Shown one piece after another: positions 27,361-35,381 of a stretch of 39,519 bases of DNA. Source of the stretch: Flavobacteriales bacterium (GTDB taxonomy: Bacteria; Bacteroidota; Bacteroidia; Flavobacteriales_D; JAHECK01); the NCBI GenBank assembly GCA_024641785.1, contig JAHECK010000013.1, positions 1 through 39,519 of the forward strand, read 5' to 3'. The position numbers were made by a program, and so were the translations under genes. Numbering within the stretch: the stretch's first letter is position 1; every line of letters begins with the position of its first letter. A model generated the notes under the pieces. That model did no database searches. It saw only the letters and a program-made list of their open reading frames with translations, and was not told the origin of the DNA.

Positions 27361-29112
27361 ATGAAAAAACTCTTACAAATTAATATGATTCTTCTTGGTT
27401 TGGCAATAGCCTCACCTATGAATGCACAACGTTACCTTACTGAGATTTTTGATGAATATCAGGTCATTCAAGATGTTTCATTTGGTGTAAATGTTCAACC
27501 CCTATTTTCAGTTTTTCCTACAAACCTTGCTGAACAAGCAGTATGGCAATCTGAAATGGATACACTAAACAATTTGATATTGTATGCAGCGGTCAATAAT
27601 CCTGATACACTCACCTCTCCTGTCTATGCAAAGTGGTTTTATCCAAATGGTGCGGTTCCCGGTCTTGATTCTACGATGGTTAAAATTACGCCATTAACAA
27701 TGGATGTCTATTTACCTCCTGCTACAGATGAAGTAGTTAATCGACCTACATTTGTTTATCTTCATACAGGTAATTTTTTACCTGCGCTTTACAATGGATC
27801 AATAACAGGTGATAAGAGAGATAGCGTTGGAGTGAATATTTGTAAGCAAATGGCAATGCGAGGATATGTAGTAGCTGCCATTAATTACAGATTAGGTTGG
27901 AATCCATTATCAACCAATGAAAATACTCGTAAAGGAACTTTATTGCAAGCAGTGTTTCGTTCAATTCTTGATGCTCAAACTGCAGTAAGATATTTAAAAG
28001 TTTTATCTCCTTTGTATGGTGTTGATGTAGATAAAATTTCCTTATTTGGTACCGGATCAGGTGGATACACTGCAGTAGCCTATTCTACTTTAGACGATTA
28101 TATAACTGAAGTTGCTAGTTTACCAAAATTTATTAATACTGATACTGGATTTCCTTTTATTATAGAAACAAGAGACGGAACACTTGACGGTGGCCCCGGA
28201 TTTTTACGTTTAATTGATCCTTTACAAGGATTAGTTTCCAAAGATATTTGTATGACTGCCAATATGGGTGGTGCTTTGGCAGATTCTTCATGGCTAAATG
28301 CAGGTGAACCACCTATGGTTACTTTCCAATGTGTTCGAGACCCTTATGCTCCTTTCGATCATGGAATGGTTGTCGTGCCTACTACAAATGAAAATGTTGT
28401 TGAAGTAGATGGAGGAAATATATTTATTCAGAGAGCAAATAATTTAGGAAATAATGATGCATTTGCAAGTATCCCCGATGGAGATGTTTACACAGATGCT
28501 GCAAGAGCTACTTATGGAGTAACTTATGATTATATCTATGCTACTCAGCCTACAATGACTGTAAAACCTACACCAGAAGGATTATATCCTTTCATTAAAC
28601 CTTTAAACGGAGATGTTAGTGTTTTCGGAAATCAAGGTTCACCTTGGGATTGGTGGGATTATAATACTTTAGTTGCTGTTGTAGCAGGTACTAACGCTGC
28701 ACAAGGAACTTCTTTCGATGCTGATGTATTAAATGCTTCTGGTTTATTTTCAAATCCGGATATGAGTGTTGAACAAGGTTTGGCGTATATCGATACTGTT
28801 CAAGGATATTTACACCCAAGAGTTGTTCTAGCATGTAACCTTGTTACAGGAATTGCTGAAAATCCTGCTATTCAAAGTGCAATGGATATCTTCCCTAATC
28901 CTTCTAGTTATTCATCTGTGACGATCAGAAATGAAAAAGCACAAATGAGCGAGATTGTTATTATGGATACAATGGGTAAAGTTGTCCTAAGAACGAATGT
29001 AAATGCTTTCGAATACCGTCTTAATCACGAAGGATGGAAATCAGGTATGTACTTCGTAACCATCCTTTTTGAAGAAGGTGGTCAAATGACTAAAAAATTA
29101 GTGATAGAATAA
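27361..29112 (+). CDS. T9SS type A-exported alpha/beta-hydrolase-fold protein, nucleophile position altered
   Basis: A 583-residue secreted protein with carboxylesterase-like fold. Seen: signal peptide ending PMNAQ (22-23); strand TFVYLHTGNF where active esterases have an oxyanion HGG; INYRLGWNPL; LDAQTAVRYLK; and SLFGTGSGGYTAVAYS at 227-242. In related esterases this last segment reads GxSxGG with the catalytic Ser; here it reads G230-T-G-S-G-G, putting Gly232 at the nucleophile position and Ser233 one place later. C-terminus from about 507: IFPNPSS, MSEIVIMDTMGKVVLR, GMYFVTILFEEG, KKLVIE, a type A sorting domain. Encoded just after a TonB receptor and followed by a strong terminator. It may be a binding protein rather than an enzyme, or use the shifted Ser. 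Confidence 0.85.
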   Translation: MKKLLQINMILLGLAIASPMNAQRYLTEIFDEYQVIQDVSFGVNVQPLFSVFPTNLAEQAVWQSEMDTLNNLILYAAVNNPDTLTSPVYAKWFYPNGAVPGLDSTMVKITPLTMDVYLPPATDEVVNRPTFVYLHTGNFLPALYNGSITGDKRDSVGVNICKQMAMRGYVVAAINYRLGWNPLSTNENTRKGTLLQAVFRSILDAQTAVRYLKVLSPLYGVDVDKISLFGTGSGGYTAVAYSTLDDYITEVASLPKFINTDTGFPFIIETRDGTLDGGPGFLRLIDPLQGLVSKDICMTANMGGALADSSWLNAGEPPMVTFQCVRDPYAPFDHGMVVVPTTNENVVEVDGGNIFIQRANNLGNNDAFASIPDGDVYTDAARATYGVTYDYIYATQPTMTVKPTPEGLYPFIKPLNGDVSVFGNQGSPWDWWDYNTLVAVVAGTNAAQGTSFDADVLNASGLFSNPDMSVEQGLAYIDTVQGYLHPRVVLACNLVTGIAENPAIQSAMDIFPNPSSYSSVTIRNEKAQMSEIVIMDTMGKVVLRTNVNAFEYRLNHEGWKSGMYFVTILFEEGGQMTKKLVIE

Positions 29113-29131
29113 TTTGTTTTTAAAATTGAAT

Positions 29132-29163
29132 AAAAAAACCTTCCCGAAACGGAAGGTTTTTTT
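29132..29163 (+). terminator. Rho-independent terminator after the TonB-receptor/hydrolase unit
   Basis: AACCTTCC pairs with GGAAGGTT around the loop CGAAAC (29145-29150); an A7 tract on the left extends the pairing with the T tract on the right, giving a 13-bp stem and a U-run. It can work in both directions. It separates the hydrolase gene from murQ. Confidence 0.85.
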
Positions 29164-29190
29164 ATTTTAATACCTTCCTATCTTAGCAGC

Positions 29191-30000
29191 ATGAAAAGAA
29201 TTTCAGAATGGCCTTCCTATTATAACGAACTCGAAATGATGAGTACTTCGGAATTACTCAGTAATATTAATAAGGAAGATCAAAAAGTTGCCTTTGTTGT
29301 TCAATCAGCTATTCCGGCCATTGAAGCTTTTATCGACGCCATTTTACCTAATATGATGAAAGGAGGCCGACTGTTTTATATCGGTGCAGGAACAAGTGGA
29401 CGACTAGGTATCATCGATGCGTCTGAATGCCCTCCTACTTTCGGTGTTTCACACGAATTAGTGGTTGGTATTATTGCCGGAGGAGATAAAGCCATTCGTA
29501 AAGCGGTTGAACACGCCGAAGATGACGAGACGATGGCCTGGAAAGATCTTCAGGAACATGAGATCAATTCCTTGGATTCGATCGTTGGAATAGCCGCATC
29601 AGGAACGACTCCATACGTAATTGGCGCTATTAAAACGGCACATGAAAAAGGGCTTTTTACAGCAGGTATCACTGTTAATCCCGGCAGTCCTTTAGCGAGT
29701 GAGTCGACATTTCCGATTGTGGTAGCTGTAGGACCTGAATTTGTTACCGGAAGCTCCAGAATGAAAGCAGGAACGGCTCAAAAGCTCGTGCTTAATATGA
29801 TATCAACTACCTTAATGATCAAGTTAGGACGAGTCAAAGGGAATCGAATGGTTGACATGCAGTTAAGCAATAATAAACTGATCGACCGTGGAACTTTGAT
29901 GGTGATGGACACCTTAAATATTGACTATCTGAAAGCGAATGAATTATTGAAAGAACATTGCAGTGTTCGAAAAGCTATCGAAAACTATAAGTCTAAATAA
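29191..30000 (+). CDS. murQ: N-acetylmuramic acid 6-phosphate etherase
   Basis: A cytoplasmic etherase that cleaves the D-lactyl ether of MurNAc-6-phosphate to GlcNAc-6-phosphate in cell-wall recycling. At 269 residues it is slightly shorter than E. coli MurQ (298). Seen: SIS domain with GAGTSGRLG at 65-73; catalytic-type E79 in ASECPPTFG; VEHAEDD with E110 matching the second acid; AASGTTPYV; TGSSRMKAGTAQKLVLN; KGNRMVDM. All family hallmarks are intact. It stands alone after a terminator; no MurNAc kinase or PTS gene is adjacent. Its leader is short (ATG 28 nt after the terminator), with TATCTTAG at 29180-29187 as a one-mismatch -7 box. Confidence 0.95.
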   Translation: MKRISEWPSYYNELEMMSTSELLSNINKEDQKVAFVVQSAIPAIEAFIDAILPNMMKGGRLFYIGAGTSGRLGIIDASECPPTFGVSHELVVGIIAGGDKAIRKAVEHAEDDETMAWKDLQEHEINSLDSIVGIAASGTTPYVIGAIKTAHEKGLFTAGITVNPGSPLASESTFPIVVAVGPEFVTGSSRMKAGTAQKLVLNMISTTLMIKLGRVKGNRMVDMQLSNNKLIDRGTLMVMDTLNIDYLKANELLKEHCSVRKAIENYKSK

Positions 30001-30023
30001 TTGGGTAAGCTTTACCTTCTTTC

Positions 30024-30118
30024 ACCACAAAGTCACTTAATAGACTCAAAGCTCTCAAAGATTAAAGCAAAATATTATCTGGTGAACTCAGTGCTTGCTG
30101 GGTGTTATTGTGTTAATA
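30024..30118. repeat. Degenerate inverted-repeat element in the murQ-wzc gap
   Basis: The stretch beginning TTCACCACAAAGTCACT and ending GGTGTTATTGTGTTAA has the flavour of the ACCACAAAG...CTTTGTGGT palindromic repeats common between Bacteroidota genes, with loosely complementary ends (TTAACACAAT... against TTCACCACAAA...). The arms are much decayed. The 214-bp gap holds nothing else that I recognise. Confidence 0.3.
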
Positions 30119-30214
30119 AAAATACTTAAACCTGTCCGCAGAAAATGCGATCATTTAATTTTCTGTGTTGAAATTAGGAAATACTAGATAATGTTCGAAA
30201 AGTAATCGGAAATT

Positions 30215-32575
30215 TTAAGTCTTCTTCTTTTTCTCACCGTATTGATAAATATAACCATCGCTATAACCATAATTACCCGTCACTTTACCATAGTAATATT
30301 TCCATTTCTTGATCTGAATATTATTCAGGATCAAGCCCACATTTTTATTTTCCAATTTTTCTATAAACTCTTCTAAATAACGCACTCCATCATGATGTGC
30401 TTTTTTAGAATTAAGGACAAACAATGCCATCTCAGCATAATTGACCAATACTTGAGAGTCAGAGATCAATAACAATGGAGGTGTATCAACGATCACGTAA
30501 TCATAGCTTTTTCGAACTTCATTAATCAATAATTTCGTTCGTTCATTCAATATAAGTTCGGAGGCATTAGGAGGAATCGGACCTCCGGTGATTACATCTA
30601 AATTCTCAACAACATCCCGATTAACAATCTCTTCAAAACCGGCCTGACCAATTAAATAGGAAGATGTCCCCTTTTGGTTATGCAGATCAAAACGCTTATG
30701 AACCTTTGGCTTATGAAGGTCAAAGTCTAGCAATAGCACTTTTTTACCTGCCTTTGCAAGGATAACTGCAAGATTACTCGCTACAAAGGTCTTCCCTTCA
30801 CCGGGATGAAGTGAGGTGACCAAAATGGTTTTAAGATCTTTATTCTTGCTGAAATAGGGTAAATTGGCCCTGATCGACCTAAAAGCTTCCGCTACTGCAG
30901 ATCGAGGTTGGATACTCACCTCTACTTCCCCTTTTACCTGATCATCAAAAACGGGTATTCCTGTAATGACAGGAAGATTTGTGATGCTTTTCAATTCTCG
31001 GGTGGATTCAATTCTATTGAAGAATACAAAACGAATAAAACCTAATAAAATAGCTAATAAGAAACCGGCACCGGTAGCCATAATGATAGTTCTGGATTTA
31101 TTAGGTCCAACAACCCCTAATCCTCTGGCTCTTTCCAATATAGATGATTCAGGTAAAATAGAAGCTCTGGCAATTACCGTGGCAGCTCTTTTCTCTAACA
31201 AGAAGAGATACATTTTTTCGTTGACCTGAATTCTTCGCTCAATATTTAATAAGTCACGCTGGGTTTTTGGAACATCCCGTATCAATTCCTTTAATTCATT
31301 TATTTGCTTGTCGAAATCTCCTATTTTAGATTTGATGGCAACTTTATTCTTTTCAAGATAAACCAAAATGGTCGTTCTCAGATCTTCCATTTTTTTATCT
31401 CCCATTAATACAGACTGACTTGTTTCTGTTTTACCAAAAAGCTCCGACGATTTACTGATCTGCATTCCATAAAGCTCACTTATAGAACTTTTTAAAAATT
31501 CATCATCTAAAATATATAATGAAGGGGGGACCAATGGATCTTGTTCATTAGTAATAATATAATCTTTTAAAGAATAAATGGATTCTAGTTCCAAAACCAT
31601 CATCCTTCGTTCTTTTTCAAATTCAGCTAATTGCTTAAAATACTCTTCTTCCTCTCTAGAGATATTTAAGATAGCCTGATTCGCTTTATATTTTTCTAAG
31701 TTTATTTCAAGAGAATCTAAAATATTGGTAACCTCTTCTAATTGTTTGTTAATGTATACCAATGTGTTTTCATTAATATCAATCTCTTTTTTTAAGGTAT
31801 ATCCAATATAAATTTCAGAAAGGGTATCGAGAAACATTTTTGCTCTTGCAGGAATATAATCGGTAACCTGAACTTTCAAAATAGAAGTATAGGCTTCGTC
31901 TTCCAATTCCATTGATGAAACAAATTTTGAAACAAGATTCCCGGTACTATGGAAAACCACCTGATACTCAATATCTTTTAATGTGCTTAATTCTCTATCT
32001 GATAAATTAGCATTTACTGTGATGATATAGTCTAGGTTACTTACCTCCTGATTAAATGGATGTTTATTTGTTACATACTCACCATTCTTTAAATAGGTCA
32101 AACTATAATTATCTTTATCAAGGATCTTAAAATCGATAACCGATTCATATAAAAATGAATTTACAGTATTAAGCTTAATCGTAAATGAGGGATTTTGAAA
32201 TTGTTCTGATGTTTTTAATCGACCAACAATAAAATAGGAGACACTTAGATCCAATTTAGAAATTGCCTGAGCAACTAGGTCAAAAGATTTTATTACTCGT
32301 TTTTGATCTTGCATATTCCCATACTGTTGGTAAACACGAGCGTAAGGATTACTCGTACCGACAAGGCTACTTTCCATCATGCTACTTTCCTGAGATTTGA
32401 TCATAATCTCTGTTTTAGCAGCATAAATATCAGGTAAACGATAGGTGTAGATATAAGAAAAAATGGCTGCAATTCCAGGCAATAAAACCAATAGCATCCA
32501 ATTCTTCGCAAAAAATTTTGCAATGATCCGCATGTCATCGGCATCGATCAAGCTGTTCTCTTTTTTTGGATTCAT
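30215..32575 (-). CDS. Wzc-type polysaccharide biosynthesis tyrosine autokinase (BY-kinase)
   Basis: A 786-residue inner-membrane co-polymerase and tyrosine kinase that controls capsule or exopolysaccharide chain assembly. Seen: Wzz domain with a TM helix near residue 30-50 and a large periplasmic coiled-coil region; a second TM at about 500-520 (TIIMATGAGFLLAILLGFI); cytoplasmic kinase with Walker A SLHPGEGKT at about 588-596, Walker A' LLLDFDLHKP, Walker B DYVIVDTPP; and a C-terminal tail with eight Tyr in the last 27 residues (KYYYG...NYGYSDGYIYQYGE), the autophosphorylation cluster. The TTG at 32596 is in frame but lies in the -7 box; the ATG at 32575 is preferred. No Wza or glycosyltransferase gene is adjacent. 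Confidence 0.93.
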   Translation of the reverse strand: MNPKKENSLIDADDMRIIAKFFAKNWMLLVLLPGIAAIFSYIYTYRLPDIYAAKTEIMIKSQESSMMESSLVGTSNPYARVYQQYGNMQDQKRVIKSFDLVAQAISKLDLSVSYFIVGRLKTSEQFQNPSFTIKLNTVNSFLYESVIDFKILDKDNYSLTYLKNGEYVTNKHPFNQEVSNLDYIITVNANLSDRELSTLKDIEYQVVFHSTGNLVSKFVSSMELEDEAYTSILKVQVTDYIPARAKMFLDTLSEIYIGYTLKKEIDINENTLVYINKQLEEVTNILDSLEINLEKYKANQAILNISREEEEYFKQLAEFEKERRMMVLELESIYSLKDYIITNEQDPLVPPSLYILDDEFLKSSISELYGMQISKSSELFGKTETSQSVLMGDKKMEDLRTTILVYLEKNKVAIKSKIGDFDKQINELKELIRDVPKTQRDLLNIERRIQVNEKMYLFLLEKRAATVIARASILPESSILERARGLGVVGPNKSRTIIMATGAGFLLAILLGFIRFVFFNRIESTRELKSITNLPVITGIPVFDDQVKGEVEVSIQPRSAVAEAFRSIRANLPYFSKNKDLKTILVTSLHPGEGKTFVASNLAVILAKAGKKVLLLDFDLHKPKVHKRFDLHNQKGTSSYLIGQAGFEEIVNRDVVENLDVITGGPIPPNASELILNERTKLLINEVRKSYDYVIVDTPPLLLISDSQVLVNYAEMALFVLNSKKAHHDGVRYLEEFIEKLENKNVGLILNNIQIKKWKYYYGKVTGNYGYSDGYIYQYGEKKKKT

Positions 32576-32593
32576 GTAATCAATCTGATTTAG

Positions 32594-32601
32594 CAAATAT
32601 A
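32594..32601 (-). promoter_or_regulatory. Candidate -7 box (TATATTTG) for the Wzc-like gene
   Basis: TATATTTG on the minus strand, a full TAnnTTTG match, ends 19 nt before the ATG at 32575. No good -33 TTTG is seen. It argues against the TTG start at 32596, which overlaps the box. Confidence 0.45.
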
Positions 32602-32786
32602 ATCGCTTTTAAAGATTTGAAGAAGATTGAACAAAAGCTTTTTAAATCCGATTTATTTAAGGAATAGAGCAATAAAAAATCACTTACAATTCATCCGATC
32701 AAAAGATCATTCAATATGATTGGGACTTAAACAGTCTAACTTTAACAAATAATTAACAAAAAACCATGTTTATTTGCTTTAAGAGC

Positions 32787-32798
32787 AAACCTAGGTTT
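32787..32798. promoter_or_regulatory. Perfect 12-bp palindrome, candidate operator
   Basis: AAACCTAGGTTT is a perfect palindrome 12 bp upstream of the candidate -7 box of the DUF1573 gene, where a -33 element would normally sit. It overlaps a second inverted repeat, TTTGCT/AGCAAA, at 32773-32789. A regulator could bind here; no regulator is identified. Confidence 0.3.
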
Positions 32799-32810
32799 AT
32801 TTATTTCGTT

Positions 32811-32818
32811 TACTTTTG
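32811..32818 (+). promoter_or_regulatory. Candidate -7 box (TACTTTTG) for the DUF1573 pair
   Basis: TACTTTTG matches TAnnTTTG, 34 nt before the ATG at 32853. A TTTG at the usual distance is missing. The 277-bp gap (32576-32852) otherwise holds only AT-rich sequence and the palindrome. Confidence 0.45.
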
Positions 32819-32852
32819 TAGAATAATGTAATGTAAAATTAAAATTCAAAAG

Positions 32853-33305
32853 ATGAAAAAATCACTTTTAAGCTTTGTTGCCCTATTTATTGCCTTTGTC
32901 GCATTTTCACAAAGTGAAGTGCAGTTGCAGAGTGGACCGCAATTAACACTTGACAAAGAAATTCATGATTATGGTACTATCGTTCAAAATGCTGATGGTC
33001 TTTGTCATTTTACAGTTACTAATACGGGTAATCAACCCTTAATTATTAGTAATGCTAAAGGTTCTTGTGGATGTACAGTACCTAAATGGTCTGATGAACC
33101 TATTCTTCCAGGTGGAACGACTGTAATCGACGTAAAATATGCTACAAACCGTATAGGCCCGATAAATAAATCGGTAACCATTACTTCGAACGCAATAAAT
33201 ACACCAACAAAAGTGATCCGAATTAAAGGAAATGTTTTAAAAGCAGAAGAAGCAGGTGCTTCTCCAATTATGGAAACTTCTGATGGTGCTCCTGTTGTTG
33301 AATAA
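32853..33305 (+). CDS. DUF1573 exported protein 1
   Basis: A 150-residue exported protein of unknown function with a DUF1573 (ASH/MSP-like Ig fold) domain. Seen: signal peptide MKKSLLSFVALFIAFVAFSQ (residue 20); DYGTIVQNADGLCHFTVTN, the start of the domain; GSCGCTVPKWSDEPILPGGTTVIDVKY with the conserved CGC motif at about 72-75; and RIKGNVL. This family is very common in Bacteroidota. It is followed without any gap by a second DUF1573 gene: the stop at 33303-33305 is followed directly by the next ATG. Confidence 0.92.
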   Translation: MKKSLLSFVALFIAFVAFSQSEVQLQSGPQLTLDKEIHDYGTIVQNADGLCHFTVTNTGNQPLIISNAKGSCGCTVPKWSDEPILPGGTTVIDVKYATNRIGPINKSVTITSNAINTPTKVIRIKGNVLKAEEAGASPIMETSDGAPVVE

Positions 33306-33680
33306 ATGAAGGGAACATTAATATTTATTTTATTTTTAAATTCCGCCCTGAGCATCGCTCAGCAGGCGGAATTTAAATTTTACGACAAAACGATCCGACT
33401 TGGGAAAATCACTGAAGGAGAGATTGTAAGCACAGTGTTCTTATTTAAAAACACAGGAGATAGCCCATTAATAATTAGCGACTATAAAGTAGCTTGTTCC
33501 TGCACGAAAGTTATTTTTCCAAAAGAACCCATATTGCCGGGAAAAGAAGCAGCTCTTGAAGTAACTTTCGATAGTTCGGAAAAAATTGGCTATCAGGATC
33601 GAAGTATCGAAATCTATTCGAATGCTAAAAAATCTCCTGAGAAAATTCGATTTACCCTCACCGTAATTAACGAGAAATAA
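33306..33680 (+). CDS. DUF1573 exported protein 2
   Basis: A 124-residue paralogue of the preceding protein. Seen: short signal peptide ending LSIAQQ; KFYDKTIRLGKITEGEIVSTVFLFKNTG; SCTKVIFPKEPILPG with the Cys pair (CSC) in the place of CGC; and SIEIYSNAKKSPEKIRFTLTV. The shared DxGxIxEG...NTGxxPLIISxxKxxCxCTxxxxPxEPILPG pattern shows common origin with its neighbour, but the sequences have diverged, so the duplication is old. The ATG directly abuts the stop of the first gene. Confidence 0.9.
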   Translation: MKGTLIFILFLNSALSIAQQAEFKFYDKTIRLGKITEGEIVSTVFLFKNTGDSPLIISDYKVACSCTKVIFPKEPILPGKEAALEVTFDSSEKIGYQDRSIEIYSNAKKSPEKIRFTLTVINEK

Positions 33681-33746
33681 TTTTTTCGAATTTCTCCTAT
33701 TTATACTCTCCTTTTTACGAAGTTTGCATTCTAAAATTTTAGTCGA

Positions 33747-34943
33747 ATGCCTACTTTATCTCTTAAGGGTAAAAACATGCCCGCCTCCCCTATTCGAAAA
33801 CTGGTTCCTTATGCCGAAGAAGCAAAAAGAAAAGGAAAAAAAGTATATCATCTTAATATAGGTCAGCCTGATATTGAAACCCCTCAAGTGGTTTTAGATG
33901 CGATGCATAATTTCGATCAACGTGTGATCGAATACAGTAATTCGGAAGGCATATTGAGCTATCGTCAGGGTTTAGCAAAGTATTATACTAATATTGGAAT
34001 CGATGTAAAAACAGAGGATATCCTTATTACAACGGGAGGCTCTGAAGCGTTATTATTCGCATTTCAAACCTGTCTAAATCCCGGTGAGGAAATCATCATT
34101 CCGGAACCTTTTTATGCAAATTACAATGGATTCGCTGTTAGTTCAGGTGTAAAAGTGGTTCCTGTTGAAGCTAATATTAAAAATGGATTCGCCCTTCCCC
34201 CTATCGAAGATTTCGAGAAGTTGATCAATGAAAAAACGAAAGGGATTTTAATTTGCAACCCGGGTAATCCAACCGGATATTTATATTCGAAAGAAGAATT
34301 AGAAAAACTAAGAGACCTTGTTAAAAAACATGATCTCTATTTCTTTGCGGATGAAGTGTATAGAGAATTCTGTTATGACGGTGCAGAAGCCCATTCAGTA
34401 ATGAGTTTAGAAGGCATCGATGATAACATTGTTCTGATCGACAGTGTTTCTAAAAGGTATTCGATGTGTGGAGCCAGAATCGGCGCATTGATCAGCAGAA
34501 ACAAGGAACTGATCGCAATGGCATTAAAATTTGCTCAGGCACGTTTAAGTCCTCCGACTTTCGGACAAATCGCATCCGAAGCTGCTTTAAAAACACCCGC
34601 TTCCTACTTTAAAGAGGTGATTGACGAATATGTTCAAAGAAGAGATATTCTGGTCGACGGATTAAATTCAATTCCCGGAGTGTTCTGTCCAAAACCGAAA
34701 GGCGCTTTTTATTGCATGGCATCTTTACCTGTAAAAGACAGTGAAGATTTTTGCAAATGGATCCTCTCTGATTTCGATTATAATGGAGAAACTGTAATGA
34801 TGGCACCAGCCGGAGGATTTTATGCGAATAAAGCCTTAGGTAAAAATGAAGTAAGAATGGCCTATGTTCTAAATAAAGAAGCATTAAAAAAATCGATCAT
34901 TATTCTAAAAGAAGCATTAAAAGTGTATCCCGGACGAATTTAA
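33747..34943 (+). CDS. Pyridoxal-phosphate-dependent aminotransferase, class I/II
   Basis: A 398-residue cytoplasmic fold-type I aminotransferase, in the aspartate/aromatic aminotransferase branch. Seen: MPASPIRKLVPYAEEAKRKGKKVYHLNIGQPDIETP; substrate-side YSNSEG; PLP phosphate loop TTGGSEAL; NPGNPTGYLYS with the conserved Asn; FADEVYREF with Asp/Tyr; and the Schiff-base lysine K236 in DSVSKRYSMCGARIG. Full length, no lesion. Residue context favours a broad-specificity aspartate or glutamine-type enzyme but the amino donor is not determinable. It starts 66 bp after the DUF1573 pair. Confidence 0.93.
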   Translation: MPTLSLKGKNMPASPIRKLVPYAEEAKRKGKKVYHLNIGQPDIETPQVVLDAMHNFDQRVIEYSNSEGILSYRQGLAKYYTNIGIDVKTEDILITTGGSEALLFAFQTCLNPGEEIIIPEPFYANYNGFAVSSGVKVVPVEANIKNGFALPPIEDFEKLINEKTKGILICNPGNPTGYLYSKEELEKLRDLVKKHDLYFFADEVYREFCYDGAEAHSVMSLEGIDDNIVLIDSVSKRYSMCGARIGALISRNKELIAMALKFAQARLSPPTFGQIASEAALKTPASYFKEVIDEYVQRRDILVDGLNSIPGVFCPKPKGAFYCMASLPVKDSEDFCKWILSDFDYNGETVMMAPAGGFYANKALGKNEVRMAYVLNKEALKKSIIILKEALKVYPGRI

Positions 34944-35027
34944 TGCGTACACTGTTAAAACTAGATTGTGAATTTCTTTTTTAAGGAGCTTCTCAAACAA
35001 CGTTTTAAGCCATTAATTTCATCCTTG

Positions 35028-35381
35028 ATGAAGACCAGACAAAAAAACCTAACTCTATTGTTCCTCCTTTTTGGAATGCTTTATAGCGTCCCATTTTTTG
35101 CGCAATCGACAACTGAGGAACCTGTTATTCCTAACGTCTTTACACCAAATAATGATGGGGTGAATGATTCATTCAAAATCAATAATCTTGTTGGTTCCTG
35201 GGAAATGATGATTTTCGACCGTTGGGGAAGTTTAGTATTTGCAACTCAACAGGCTCAAGGTGCTGCCTGGAATGGAATTAATCTTCAAGGTGTCAAAGCA
35301 GATACCGGTGTTTACTTTTATACGCTAAAAGATTCTTCCTCAGGAAAAGCCTATAATGGAAGTTTACATCTTTTCAGATAA
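35028..35381 (+). CDS. CTD-only T9SS type B protein
   Basis: A 117-residue exported protein that is almost only a sorting signal. Seen: signal peptide MKTRQKNLTLLFLLFGMLYSVPFFAQ (cut near residue 26), then 7 residues, then the gliding motility-associated C-terminal domain: VFTPNNDGVNDSFKINN, MIFDRWGSLVFAT, WNGINLQG, DTGVYFYTLKDSS and final SLHLFR. With no cargo domain, the mature protein is about 91 residues and equals one CTD. The frame extends upstream to a GTG at 34968, but the ATG at 35028 starts the signal peptide. Its stop directly abuts the TTG of the next gene. Confidence 0.85.
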   Translation: MKTRQKNLTLLFLLFGMLYSVPFFAQSTTEEPVIPNVFTPNNDGVNDSFKINNLVGSWEMMIFDRWGSLVFATQQAQGAAWNGINLQGVKADTGVYFYTLKDSSSGKAYNGSLHLFR

